Shown here: positions 1-6,914 of the stretch, piece after piece
Layout of the letters: each line of letters begins with the position of its first letter
Numbering within the stretch: the stretch's first letter is position 1
DNA from: a virus
Virus record (IMG/VR): IMGVR_UViG_3300036861_000122
Location: 1 to 33,392 of that record
Length of the DNA: 33,392 bases
Strand: one strand, 5' to 3'
Translations under genes and position numbers: made by a program
Notes under the pieces: model-generated
What the model saw: the letters and a program-made list of their open reading frames with translations, nothing else
Told to the model about the DNA's origin: nothing
Database searches by the model: none

Positions 1-1
1 C

Positions 2-595
2 ATCGCCGGGCTCGAGGTGAACCCGGAGACGCTGCCGAAGATCCCCGGGTTCGGGTACGTCATCGGTACGGACGGCACCCGGACCGCGCCGTTCCGCGCC
101 GAGTACCTGGCCGACCCGGCGCGCTGGTTCGAGCGGTACCCGATGCCGAAGCTGGACGAGCTGTCCGCGAACGCGGCGGGTGACGCGTACCAGATGCGGC
201 GGGAGACGCAGGCGGAGCTCCATGAGTCGAACCGGCTCAAGGTGGAGCAGATGCGCGGCGGGACGTACCAGCCGCAGATCGACGAGCCGGATCTGGACGA
301 CTGGGGTACGCCGGAGCCGGCCGCGTTCAAGGTGGTGGAGTTCCCCAGCGCGCCTCGGCCGCAGGACGAGCGCCCGCAGGATGGCCCCCGGTATCGCTAC
401 GGTCCGGCCCGGACCCGGATCATGATCGCGGTCGGCGTGGGGATCAACCGGACCGCAGAGATCATCGAGAAGACCGGGCTGAGCAAGTCGCAGACGGCTG
501 CCGTGTTGAAGGAGTTGCTCGAGTCTGGGCATCTGGAGCAGCAGACTCGTGGCGTCTATCAGTTCGCGGGGAGCGCGACTCCGCCCGAACGCTGA
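2..595 (+). CDS. C-terminal part of a Tra/FtsK-like protein (truncated by window edge)
   Basis: The frame is open from base 2, so this is probably the 3' part of a larger gene; a GTG at 17 is the only nearby start and has no convincing ribosome site. The first visible stretch (PKIPGFGYVIGTDGTRTAP, then a segment rich in Trp, Arg and Pro) resembles the tail that follows the ATPase domain in actinobacterial conjugative FtsK/Tra translocases. The last 60 residues form a likely winged helix (INRTAEIIEKTGLSKSQTAA, then a basic wing ending GVYQF), the fold that reads DNA in such proteins. It is the only credible plus-strand gene and converges on the phage operon across a hairpin. It could belong to a neighbouring integrative element, the host or the phage itself. 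The family assignment is an inference from style, since the ATPase motifs lie outside the window. Confidence 0.6.
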   Translation: MAGLEVNPETLPKIPGFGYVIGTDGTRTAPFRAEYLADPARWFERYPMPKLDELSANAAGDAYQMRRETQAELHESNRLKVEQMRGGTYQPQIDEPDLDDWGTPEPAAFKVVEFPSAPRPQDERPQDGPRYRYGPARTRIMIAVGVGINRTAEIIEKTGLSKSQTAAVLKELLESGHLEQQTRGVYQFAGSATPPER

Positions 596-613
596 CGCCA
601 CCAGGACGCACGA

Positions 614-646
614 AAGCGCCCCCCGCCATGACGGCGAGGGGCGCTT
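614..646. terminator. Bidirectional intrinsic-type terminator hairpin between convergent genes
   Basis: AAGCGCCCC at 614-622 pairs with GGGGCGCTT at 638-646. After one C-A mismatch, CGCC at 624-627 pairs with GGCG at 633-636 around a five-base loop. The hairpin lies 18 bases after the plus-strand stop and about 50 bases after the holin stop on the other strand, so it can end both transcripts. Only short, broken T runs follow it, as is common in high-GC bacteria. Confidence 0.75.
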
Positions 647-694
647 CTTCGTTACCGGGGTAGTAGCTACATCGGGTCGGCGGTCGGAGCGTTA

Positions 695-1117
695 CTACTG
701 GACGCTCGGCGGTGTGTAGGGCGACGGCTCGTCCAGCGTGGACAGCACCTCGCCCTCCACGACCATCGGCTCCTCGTGCAGGCCGGGGGTCTCGGCTGGG
801 GAGTTGGCGGTCCAGTTGAAGAAGCCCAGCACGATGGTCGACAGGAAGATGATGCCCGTGGTCTGGTCGACGGTCAGGGTCAGCCCGTAGCCGGCCATCA
901 GCGCGATGACGGCTTGCACGAGTCCGATCGCGAACGAGAATCCGGTGCGCTTGGTGTAGATCGCGACGGCGACGCCGATCGCGGCGTTGACGCACGCCAT
1001 GATCAGCGGGATCAGCGTCTCGGTCAGGCCGAACAGCCCCCAGGACAGGGCGAGTCCGAGGACGGCCTGGATCAGGGTGGCGTAGGCCGCGGGGTCGCGG
1101 CGGAGGAACTTCAGCAT
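695..1117 (-). CDS. Putative holin, four hydrophobic segments
   Basis: This 140-residue protein has a short basic N-terminus (MLKFLRRD) and four hydrophobic segments at roughly residues 12-30, 34-54, 59-80 and 86-103, followed by an acidic, Pro-rich cytoplasmic-type tail. It sits directly after the amidase endolysin, 11 bases downstream, and is the last gene of the late operon. Size, topology and position fit a phage holin, which forms membrane lesions that let the endolysin reach the wall. The start at 1117 is chosen because AGAGG stands just upstream; a longer frame beginning at 1216 would run into the endolysin gene and encode a His/Arg-rich stretch unlike protein. Holins share little sequence, so the call rests on topology and context. 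Confidence 0.72.
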   Translation of the reverse strand: MLKFLRRDPAAYATLIQAVLGLALSWGLFGLTETLIPLIMACVNAAIGVAVAIYTKRTGFSFAIGLVQAVIALMAGYGLTLTVDQTTGIIFLSTIVLGFFNWTANSPAETPGLHEEPMVVEGEVLSTLDEPSPYTPPSVQ

Positions 1118-1128
1118 GGGGGCCTCTC

Positions 1129-2109
1129 TCAGCCGTTGTTGATGATGGTGTAGCCGTAGCCGCGGAACCAGGCGGCGGTCCGGGCGTCCATGAGGCCGGA
1201 GGTGGTGAGACCCCACTTGGCTTGAAGCTTCTGCATCGCGACCGTGACCATCCGGTTCGCATATGCCCAGTTGGGCTCGGTCGTGGTGATCTTGACCCAG
1301 TAGTCCCGCTGGGCGACAGTGATGACGCCGATCTTCGGGTTGGCCGCGAACGCCATCACCTGGTACGCGTCACCCCAGGTCTCGTCCGTCTTGCGCATCG
1401 GCTTCGGCTGCGTGGCGGCGAACAGGATCGACCACGTGTGGATGGTGAGGTCGACGACCGGGGTGGCAGTGTTGCCGGGGTTCGGTGCGCCGTTGCCGGG
1501 GCCGGCCTTGAGGACTGCGGCCAAGTCACGGCGGAACTTGTCCATCGGGTTGTGGCCGGGGTCGTTCTTCCGCAGGGTGTGCTCGCGGTGACCGATGACG
1601 GAGAGCGCGCTCCATCCGTGGAAGTCGCAGACCGCTGCAGCGTGGAGCAGCGCGGTCCGGTACGCGGCCGGTGCCATCGCGCTCGCACCGTCGTACCGGA
1701 TCTCGTTGCCGTAGTAGTAGCCGTTGCCGTCGGTGTCGTCCGGGCCGGGCACGAGTTCCTTCAGGAAACCCTGGTAATCCTCGGCCCGGACACGCGCCAG
1801 GGTCGCACCTGACCCGCGGCCTGCGTGGTTCGCGCGGCCGGCGGCACCGAGGTGGAGGTCGCCGTCCATGTCGGTCGAGACGTTGCACAGCGGGCCGGGG
1901 ATGCCCTCGTCGGGGCGGCCGGTGACGAACAGGAAGTGGAGGTAGTCGTCCGACTGCGAGTTGCTACCGGTGTGGTGGATGACGAGGCCGTTGCGCTGGC
2001 CCGTGTCGCCCGGGCGGGTTCGAGTCCGCCACCCGGAGTACTCCTTGAAGCGGACGTTCCACTTCTTCAGCGCCGCGATGGTCTGGTCAGGGGTCATCAG
2101 TTTGGACAT
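1129..2109 (-). CDS. Endolysin, N-acetylmuramoyl-L-alanine amidase (Amidase_2/PGRP type)
   Basis: This 326-residue protein is expected to cut the amide bond between N-acetylmuramic acid and the stem peptide of peptidoglycan at lysis. The Amidase_2 domain spans about residues 30-200. It shows IHHTG at 44-48 with the first zinc histidine, GNEIRYDG near 135-141, IGHREHT at 172-178 and KNDPGHNP at 181-188, the usual C-terminal metal-site region of actinophage amidases. Residues 240-326 form a second region (repeated aromatic residues, MQKLQAKWG, TSGLMDARTAAWF) resembling a peptidoglycan-binding or cell-wall-binding helical repeat. The start at 2109 has AAGGGAA nine bases upstream; the in-frame ATG at 2142 has no ribosome site. 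It lies between a membrane/collagen-like protein gene and the holin gene. No signal peptide is visible, so it depends on a holin for export. Confidence 0.92.
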   Translation of the reverse strand: MSKLMTPDQTIAALKKWNVRFKEYSGWRTRTRPGDTGQRNGLVIHHTGSNSQSDDYLHFLFVTGRPDEGIPGPLCNVSTDMDGDLHLGAAGRANHAGRGSGATLARVRAEDYQGFLKELVPGPDDTDGNGYYYGNEIRYDGASAMAPAAYRTALLHAAAVCDFHGWSALSVIGHREHTLRKNDPGHNPMDKFRRDLAAVLKAGPGNGAPNPGNTATPVVDLTIHTWSILFAATQPKPMRKTDETWGDAYQVMAFAANPKIGVITVAQRDYWVKITTTEPNWAYANRMVTVAMQKLQAKWGLTTSGLMDARTAAWFRGYGYTIINNG

Positions 2110-2158
2110 GGGCTCAGTTCCCTTGATCGGGGTGGTTTGCATGCGCCGAGTGGGCTCG

Positions 2159-3031
2159 TCAGCTGGGTGGGTCAGTGGGTAGCGCCACGCCGATCCGGCA
2201 GGGCCCGTCTTGGCGCTGCTCGGTGTCGTCGCTGTACTTAGTGAGCCAGTACGAGTCGGGCCCGGTGCCGATGCAGGTGGGCCCGGAAACGATCCCGCGG
2301 CCCTGCGGTCCTGTCGGACCGGCTGGCCCAGCCGGTCCGGGGACGGTGCTGTCTGCGCCGACGCATCCGTTGTGCTGGGCGCAGTACGCCTTCAGGGACG
2401 CGTCGATCAGTGCGCTGAGCCGCTCGTCGGTGACCGGTGGTGCATCGTTGCCAGGTTCACCTTTTGGGCCCGGCTTGCCGACGCACCGGTCTTCTCCGCA
2501 GAACGTGGTGACGGCGACCGAAACCAGTGGCTGGAGTTCCGCCGTGGTGGGGGTCCTGCCGTCCTTCGGGCGAGTGACCTTCGGTGCGGTTACTCGGGCG
2601 ATCTGCTCCACCTGGGACGGTGTCAGCGTCGGCCGGTAGGCGCGGATCGCGGTCGAGACGATCGCCTGGACCTGCGCCGCTGTCAGCCCGGGCGCGGCCG
2701 GAGGTGGCACCACAGTCGTGGTCGGTGAGGGGATCGAGACAGTCGGCTTGCCCGCTTCCTTGAGCCGCTGGTTCGCCTGCTCGGCGGCCTTCCGGGCGGC
2801 CGCGGCGTCGTTCGCTACTGCGGCGATCGTCTGCTGTGACCCGGCATTCTGCTTCTCGAGCCCGTCGATCCGCCGGCCGTCCGTACCGGACTGGAGCCAC
2901 AGGATGCTGAACCCGACAGCAAGGATCAGTACGACGGCGCACATGACGGCGAACACCGGGCGCCAGTACTGGCGTTGCGCCAGCCGCTGTTTCTGTAGGA
3001 CATCCGCAATCTTCTTGGCGTCCTCGGTCAT
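2159..3031 (-). CDS. Membrane-anchored coiled-coil protein with short collagen-like segments
   Basis: The 290-residue product has one membrane segment at about residues 25-46 (FAVMCAVVLILAVGFSILWL) and then a coiled-coil region rich in Ala, Gln and Lys up to about residue 95. A Pro/Thr linker and two repeated helical segments follow (LTAAQVQAIVSTAIRAYRP-like, then LQPLVSVAVTTFCG and LSALIDASLKAYCA). Two short Gly-X-Y runs are present (GKPGPKGEPGND and GPAGPAGPTGPQGRG). Four to six Cys residues in the C-terminal half could form disulphides. It overlaps the next upstream gene by ATGA and precedes the endolysin gene. Related architectures occur near actinophage lysis cassettes, where a role in wall or membrane attachment during lysis is possible. 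No specific function can be assigned. Confidence 0.8.
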   Translation of the reverse strand: MTEDAKKIADVLQKQRLAQRQYWRPVFAVMCAVVLILAVGFSILWLQSGTDGRRIDGLEKQNAGSQQTIAAVANDAAAARKAAEQANQRLKEAGKPTVSIPSPTTTVVPPPAAPGLTAAQVQAIVSTAIRAYRPTLTPSQVEQIARVTAPKVTRPKDGRTPTTAELQPLVSVAVTTFCGEDRCVGKPGPKGEPGNDAPPVTDERLSALIDASLKAYCAQHNGCVGADSTVPGPAGPAGPTGPQGRGIVSGPTCIGTGPDSYWLTKYSDDTEQRQDGPCRIGVALPTDPPS

Positions 3032-3390
3032 GGCAACTCGCCTTCGTGCGGATCGGGCGGATCCGGGGTAAGCGGCGGATCGGCCCGCAGCATCTGCGTG
3101 ATGTAGCGGTAACAGATCCGGTAGAGGCGCTCGTTGTCAGCGCGGAGGATCTTGATCTCGGCAACCTTCTCGGCGGTCGATACCTTGTCTGCGGCTCTGG
3201 CTTCGGCAGCTTCGGCTCTTGCGGCCGCGAGCTCCGCGGCCTTCTCGGCGTCGAGCTTTTCGGCTTGGGCTTGAAGGGCGGCCATCTGCGCATCGCGGCG
3301 AGCCGTCAGCCACTTCACGGCGCTACCGACTGCCACAAGTAGCGCCAACAGTCCGCCTGGGCCGATGAGGTCTCGCAATATTTCCCCCAC
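3028..3390 (-). CDS. Small membrane protein with long Ala/Glu-rich coiled coil
   Basis: The 120-residue protein has a single hydrophobic segment at about residues 10-27 (GPGGLLALLVAVGSAVKWL). A long charged coiled coil follows to about residue 100, rich in AEKA/AEAR repeats, with a Pro/Asp tail. Topology is like that of phage accessory lysis proteins such as Rz-type or holin-antiholin partners, but there is no sequence evidence for those families. The GTG start at 3390 has GGGAGG six bases upstream; an ATG two bases earlier is in another frame. Its stop overlaps the start of the coiled-coil/collagen protein, suggesting coupled translation. Function is unassigned. Confidence 0.75.
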   Translation of the reverse strand: MGEILRDLIGPGGLLALLVAVGSAVKWLTARRDAQMAALQAQAEKLDAEKAAELAAARAEAAEARAADKVSTAEKVAEIKILRADNERLYRICYRYITQMLRADPPLTPDPPDPHEGELP

Positions 3391-3451
3391 ATCGGTCCTC
3401 CCCAGTAGGCACGGTTGAAGGTGGTCAGATAGCGACAGTCGTGCACGGCGG

Positions 3452-3895
3452 CTAGCCCCCTTGGGAGCCGTAGGGGCGGAAGGTGAGGTAGCCGGTGCCG
3501 CCGTCTCGGAGCGCCTGGATCTGCACGAGCCGCCATTCGTCGTCCGTGATCGGCAGGTCCATGTCCCAGGTGAGTCGGCCGGTGCCGAGCGTCACCGCGA
3601 CGGGCGCGTGGACCTCGGTTCCGGTAGCGAGGTCGACGGCTTTCACGAGCCCGGTTGTCGAGCCTGCGTCGGCATTGGCGTCGAACATGACGGACGCGGT
3701 CGAGGCGGTCCCGGCGACGATCGTGAACGCCTCGCTGTAGCCGGCGGTTGCGACGGTCTGCGTCATCGCGGGCGTGGTGGGGCTGGATGCGTCGTCGAGG
3801 ATCTGCAGCTTGAGTCGGTCGATGTCTTGGCGGAGCGCGGCGATCGCGTCCCAGAAGATGGCGTCCGAGTTCGGGTTCCCTTGGGAGCGCATCAC
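3452..3895 (-). CDS. Phage minor structural protein, unassigned
   Basis: A 147-residue product with an N-terminal helix (FWDAIAALRQDIDRLKLQIL) followed by a Ser/Thr/Ala-rich beta region without membrane segments. Short helix plus beta-sandwich is a common design for trimeric tail-tip or fibre attachments. The start reads GTGATG (3895 or 3892), overlapping the stop of the Gp37-like tail gene upstream. It is the last gene of the tail module before the lysis genes. I do not recognise a named family. Confidence 0.75.
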   Translation of the reverse strand: MMRSQGNPNSDAIFWDAIAALRQDIDRLKLQILDDASSPTTPAMTQTVATAGYSEAFTIVAGTASTASVMFDANADAGSTTGLVKAVDLATGTEVHAPVAVTLGTGRLTWDMDLPITDDEWRLVQIQALRDGGTGYLTFRPYGSQGG

Positions 3896-5058
3896 TGGCT
3901 CCCGTCGTCGTAGGGCGACCAGAGGATCGGCTGGTACGTGTCGCTGTTCGGGTCGAGCTCCACGCCCATCACGCGGACGGTTTCGAGCAGTCCGTCGGGG
4001 TGGCGCGGCGATGGCGCCGGGTTGCCTTGGGCGTCGTGGTCGTAGACGACGAATGCGACGTCGTCTCCGAGTTGCAGGTCGCGGAGGTAGCGGGGGCCGA
4101 GGTTCGCGTCGACGGTCATGACGTGGGTGGTGTGGCCGCGGGCGTTGAGCTTGAGCGTGGACCGGCCGAGCCCGTCGAGTCCGGTGGCGGTCTTCACGCC
4201 GGGCTTGGAGATCTCTTGTTCCCAGCGCGGGTAGCCGCCTGCGATCCCCGCCTCGTCACGGGCCACAGCACCGACGGCCGAGCCGCTGTCAGCGCGGGGC
4301 GTGATCTGGTTCGCGCCTTTGCCTTCGGTGTAGTCGTCGGTGGTGCGGTAGGTGGTGACGCAGCCGGGGAAGTCGAAGCGGGCGTTCGGCTGGGTCGATG
4401 CCGATCCGAGGCGTGGCCGGCCGAGGAAGGTGAACCCGACGGCGAGGTGTGCGTCGGTTTTCCAGGCGGGCTTGATGATCCACTCTGGGCCGTCTTCGAG
4501 GTCGGCGAGGTCGCTGAGTGCGGCGAGGGCCTTGGTGTATTCCTTCGCCTTGTACCGCAGTGTCCGCGTCGTTGAGCCCTGTACGTCGACCGTGAGGTTG
4601 ATGCCTTCGACTGCCGCGTCGGCGAGCAGGTCGGCCATGATCTTGGCGTCTGTGTCGGTCCCGACGGCCTCGCTGTACGTGTGGGTCAGTACGGAGCGGC
4701 GGGAGAAGAACGCCTCCGGTGTCGCACAGGAGAGGTTCGAGTCGGGTTCGGACCCGCCGTCGCGGAGCAGGATGATCCCGGCCCACACGATGTCGCTAGA
4801 GACGCCATCCTCGTACTGCGCTTCGCAGGCGATGAAGGACCGGCCGGGCGTGGTGAACGTCCAGAAGTCCGACAGACTGAGCGAGTCGGAGACAGCGGAG
4901 TCCGCCAGGTCAGCCCGGAACGATGCCGTCGACAACTGCCCGATGTGGTTCGGGAGCGCCCCGGACGGCGTCAACGGCAGCGCCTGGAGCTTGATACCGG
5001 TCTTCAGGTCGCAGGCCCAGTAGATGTACGTCGCAGGGACCGGCTCCGGCGCGGTCAC
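3892..5058 (-). CDS. Minor tail protein, ReqiPepy6 Gp37-like
   Basis: The 388-residue product opens with ATYIYWACDLKTGIKLQALP and continues with a mixed alpha/beta body. It has features seen in actinophage and Gram-positive phage Gp37-like tail proteins: an early strand of the type ASFRADL, an interior TYRTTDDYTEG segment, and a C-terminal region on parameter-dependent strands (VAFVVYDHD). Such proteins sit at the tail tip as hub-like components. The GTG start at 5058 overlaps the preceding stop as GTGA; the longer frame from 5178 would lie inside the preceding gene and is Arg-rich. Position after the distal tail and fibre-like genes supports a tail-tip role. The family name is a recollection of pattern and not a search result. 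Confidence 0.8.
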   Translation of the reverse strand: MTAPEPVPATYIYWACDLKTGIKLQALPLTPSGALPNHIGQLSTASFRADLADSAVSDSLSLSDFWTFTTPGRSFIACEAQYEDGVSSDIVWAGIILLRDGGSEPDSNLSCATPEAFFSRRSVLTHTYSEAVGTDTDAKIMADLLADAAVEGINLTVDVQGSTTRTLRYKAKEYTKALAALSDLADLEDGPEWIIKPAWKTDAHLAVGFTFLGRPRLGSASTQPNARFDFPGCVTTYRTTDDYTEGKGANQITPRADSGSAVGAVARDEAGIAGGYPRWEQEISKPGVKTATGLDGLGRSTLKLNARGHTTHVMTVDANLGPRYLRDLQLGDDVAFVVYDHDAQGNPAPSPRHPDGLLETVRVMGVELDPNSDTYQPILWSPYDDGSQ

Positions 5059-6071
5059 CCCACTCTCGCGATGTCGACGAAGTTCCAGACCTCGTTCAGG
5101 TTGAACAGCCGCGACGAACCCTGATCCTGGTGGACCTCGAACTTGAGGACGTCGCTGACTGCAAAGTCGAACTGGCAACTAAGTGCCAGCGCGACCGCAG
5201 AGACGGTCGGGGGATGGGGGAACTGGCGCTTCTCGACGCCGTTGACCGTGAACCGACAGCGGAGCCCGGTCCCGGCCGCGACGCCAGTGTCGAACCTGAC
5301 TTGCCCGTTGCACTGGTAGGTTCCGGCTTCCTCGATGCGGAGGCTGTTGCCGCCGACAAGAGTGACCCTGGACGTGGAGTCGACGTCGGTGATCGGCATC
5401 GGGATCCAGGTGTTGTTCAGGATGGTCGAGGGGGTCTCTGGGTCGTAGGAACCCCGGAAGTGTGCAGGTCCGGATTGGTAGACACGGCGCCATACACCGG
5501 CGGACGGATCGAAGATCTCCAGGTCCCCGGCGGTCGTCCCCGGCCGTGCGCCACCTGCCGCGATCGGCGGGCGTGCGGTCATGGTGACGACCGGGGAGCC
5601 GCCGCCAGAGTGCGGGACGGAGATCAGGGCGATCTCGTACGAGTTCACCGGCAGCGTCGGCGCGACCGGGGTACTCGCGGCGGTCCCGACCTGGTACTCG
5701 ACGACATGCTCACGTCGGCCGGATCCGTCGAGGTTGTGGTTGTAGACGCGCACCAGGATCCGGTCGATCCGGTCGAGGGTGGCGTGCGCAGCCGTCAGTG
5801 TCTTCGACAGGTTCGCGGTGTCGCCGCTGAGGAACTGGCCCATGTAGAAGCCCTCGGAGCCGGGAGCGTTGCCACCGTTGAGGACGTAGGTGAGGGGCTG
5901 GATCGTGATGGCGGTGCCGACGACAGACACGACCCCGCCGCGGACGCCGGAGAACACCTGGCCGGCTGACGGTCCAGCGAGCATCGGCGTGAATCCTTGC
6001 CGGTACTCCTGGGCTCCGTAGCTGGGGCCGGAGCCACCGTCGAGGTCGAGGAACAGCGGGTCAGTCGCCAT
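5055..6071 (-). CDS. Minor tail protein with C-terminal receptor-type beta-sandwich
   Basis: The 338-residue protein has an N-terminal segment typical of virion-anchored tail proteins, ending SGVRGGVVSVVGTAITIQPL and a strand-rich middle (DRIDRILVRVYN, VNSYEIALISVP). The C-terminal 125 residues (from about 213) are a beta-rich module with RIEEAGTYQCNGQVRF and VLKFEVHQDQGSSRLF, like the C1q/TNF-type head domains that end many phage fibres and bind host surfaces. Start could be GTG at 6074 or ATG at 6071; GGGA stands seven bases before the ATG, so 6071 is preferred. It follows the distal tail gene and overlaps the Gp37-like gene. It is a reasonable candidate for host recognition, but this is inference. 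Confidence 0.82.
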   Translation of the reverse strand: MATDPLFLDLDGGSGPSYGAQEYRQGFTPMLAGPSAGQVFSGVRGGVVSVVGTAITIQPLTYVLNGGNAPGSEGFYMGQFLSGDTANLSKTLTAAHATLDRIDRILVRVYNHNLDGSGRREHVVEYQVGTAASTPVAPTLPVNSYEIALISVPHSGGGSPVVTMTARPPIAAGGARPGTTAGDLEIFDPSAGVWRRVYQSGPAHFRGSYDPETPSTILNNTWIPMPITDVDSTSRVTLVGGNSLRIEEAGTYQCNGQVRFDTGVAAGTGLRCRFTVNGVEKRQFPHPPTVSAVALALSCQFDFAVSDVLKFEVHQDQGSSRLFNLNEVWNFVDIARVG

Positions 6072-6083
6072 CACGGGCTCCCA

Positions 6084-6914
6084 TCACTGGTAGGCATCGT
6101 TGTAGGTCAGCAAGGCGGTGCCGGTGCCGAGGGCGGCGCGGAATGCGATCAGGTCGCCGCCTTCGCTGACCTGCCAGGGCGTGCCGGAGATCAGCCCTGT
6201 GCGGGAGGCGTTGCCCATCAGCAGCGCGCGGAGCGGGTCGGTGTAGATGACGACCCACTCCCCTGCGGCGAGTACGCCGTTGTAGGTGAGGGTCCGGCCG
6301 AGGTCGACGTTCGTGAGTGACGGCGTGGTGAGCGGTCCGTCGAACCGGATCGTGACCGGGGCGGAGAAGTTCCCGGCGTTCGGTGCGTTCCGGTCGCCGC
6401 TCGAGTTCGCCCCCCCGAACGACATGGGGAATGTCACTGGGAAAGTCATGCCGCCGATTGCCAGCGGCAATGTGAACGGGATCTCGCGGGCCGTCCCGTA
6501 GCGGCGCGGGTCCGGGCAGGTCAACTCGGCCTGCCACGTCGCCTGGATGTCAGTGTCGTCGGCGATGGTGATCTCACCCTCGCGCCGGGCCCGGACGTGC
6601 AGCGGGATCGCATCGACCACGGTCAGGTCGAACATGTCCAGCCCGAGCGCCGCAGCGAGACGGTGCTCGGCGTCCTGCCGTAGCGCGATCGTCGGCGCGT
6701 TGATCAGGCCCGTCGCAGTCAGCACCCGCGGCTTCAACCACTGCCGGGGGTTCGTGCCGCCATGAGCTGCGGCGCGCTGTTGCACGCCACCGGTCCCGGC
6801 AGGCGACCCCCAGCCGTCGAGCGTGGCGCAGGTGATGAGTACGCCGTTGCTGTCCCGGCCTGCGTTGAGGTTGATGCCGGGGATGTGGACTTCACGCTCG
6901 TCCGGGTACGGCAT
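6084..6914 (-). CDS. Distal tail protein (Dit-like, phage tail family)
   Basis: The 276-residue product follows the tape measure gene directly, with stop and start sharing a base (TGATG), which is the standard place for the distal tail protein of siphoviruses. The N-terminal half (PGINLNAGRDSNGVLITCAT, then GTNPRQWLKPRVLTATGLIN and ALRQDAEHRLAAAL) matches the pattern of Dit-type proteins, in which a beta-barrel ring domain is followed by a galectin-like C-terminal domain. The C-terminal half is beta-rich (FSAPVTIRFDGP, LTYNGVLAAGEWVVIYTDP). It is expected to form the ring connecting the tail tube to the tip complex. Confidence 0.85.
   Translation of the reverse strand: MPYPDEREVHIPGINLNAGRDSNGVLITCATLDGWGSPAGTGGVQQRAAAHGGTNPRQWLKPRVLTATGLINAPTIALRQDAEHRLAAALGLDMFDLTVVDAIPLHVRARREGEITIADDTDIQATWQAELTCPDPRRYGTAREIPFTLPLAIGGMTFPVTFPMSFGGANSSGDRNAPNAGNFSAPVTIRFDGPLTTPSLTNVDLGRTLTYNGVLAAGEWVVIYTDPLRALLMGNASRTGLISGTPWQVSEGGDLIAFRAALGTGTALLTYNDAYQ

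Noticed and set aside
3315-3446. Minus-strand 44-residue frame, aromatic- and Cys-rich (HDCRYLTTFNRAYW..., GKYCETSSAQADCW), overlapping the start of the 120-residue membrane protein gene.
   Set aside because: It has no suitable ribosome site, and it overlaps a frame that has GGGAGG correctly spaced before its GTG.
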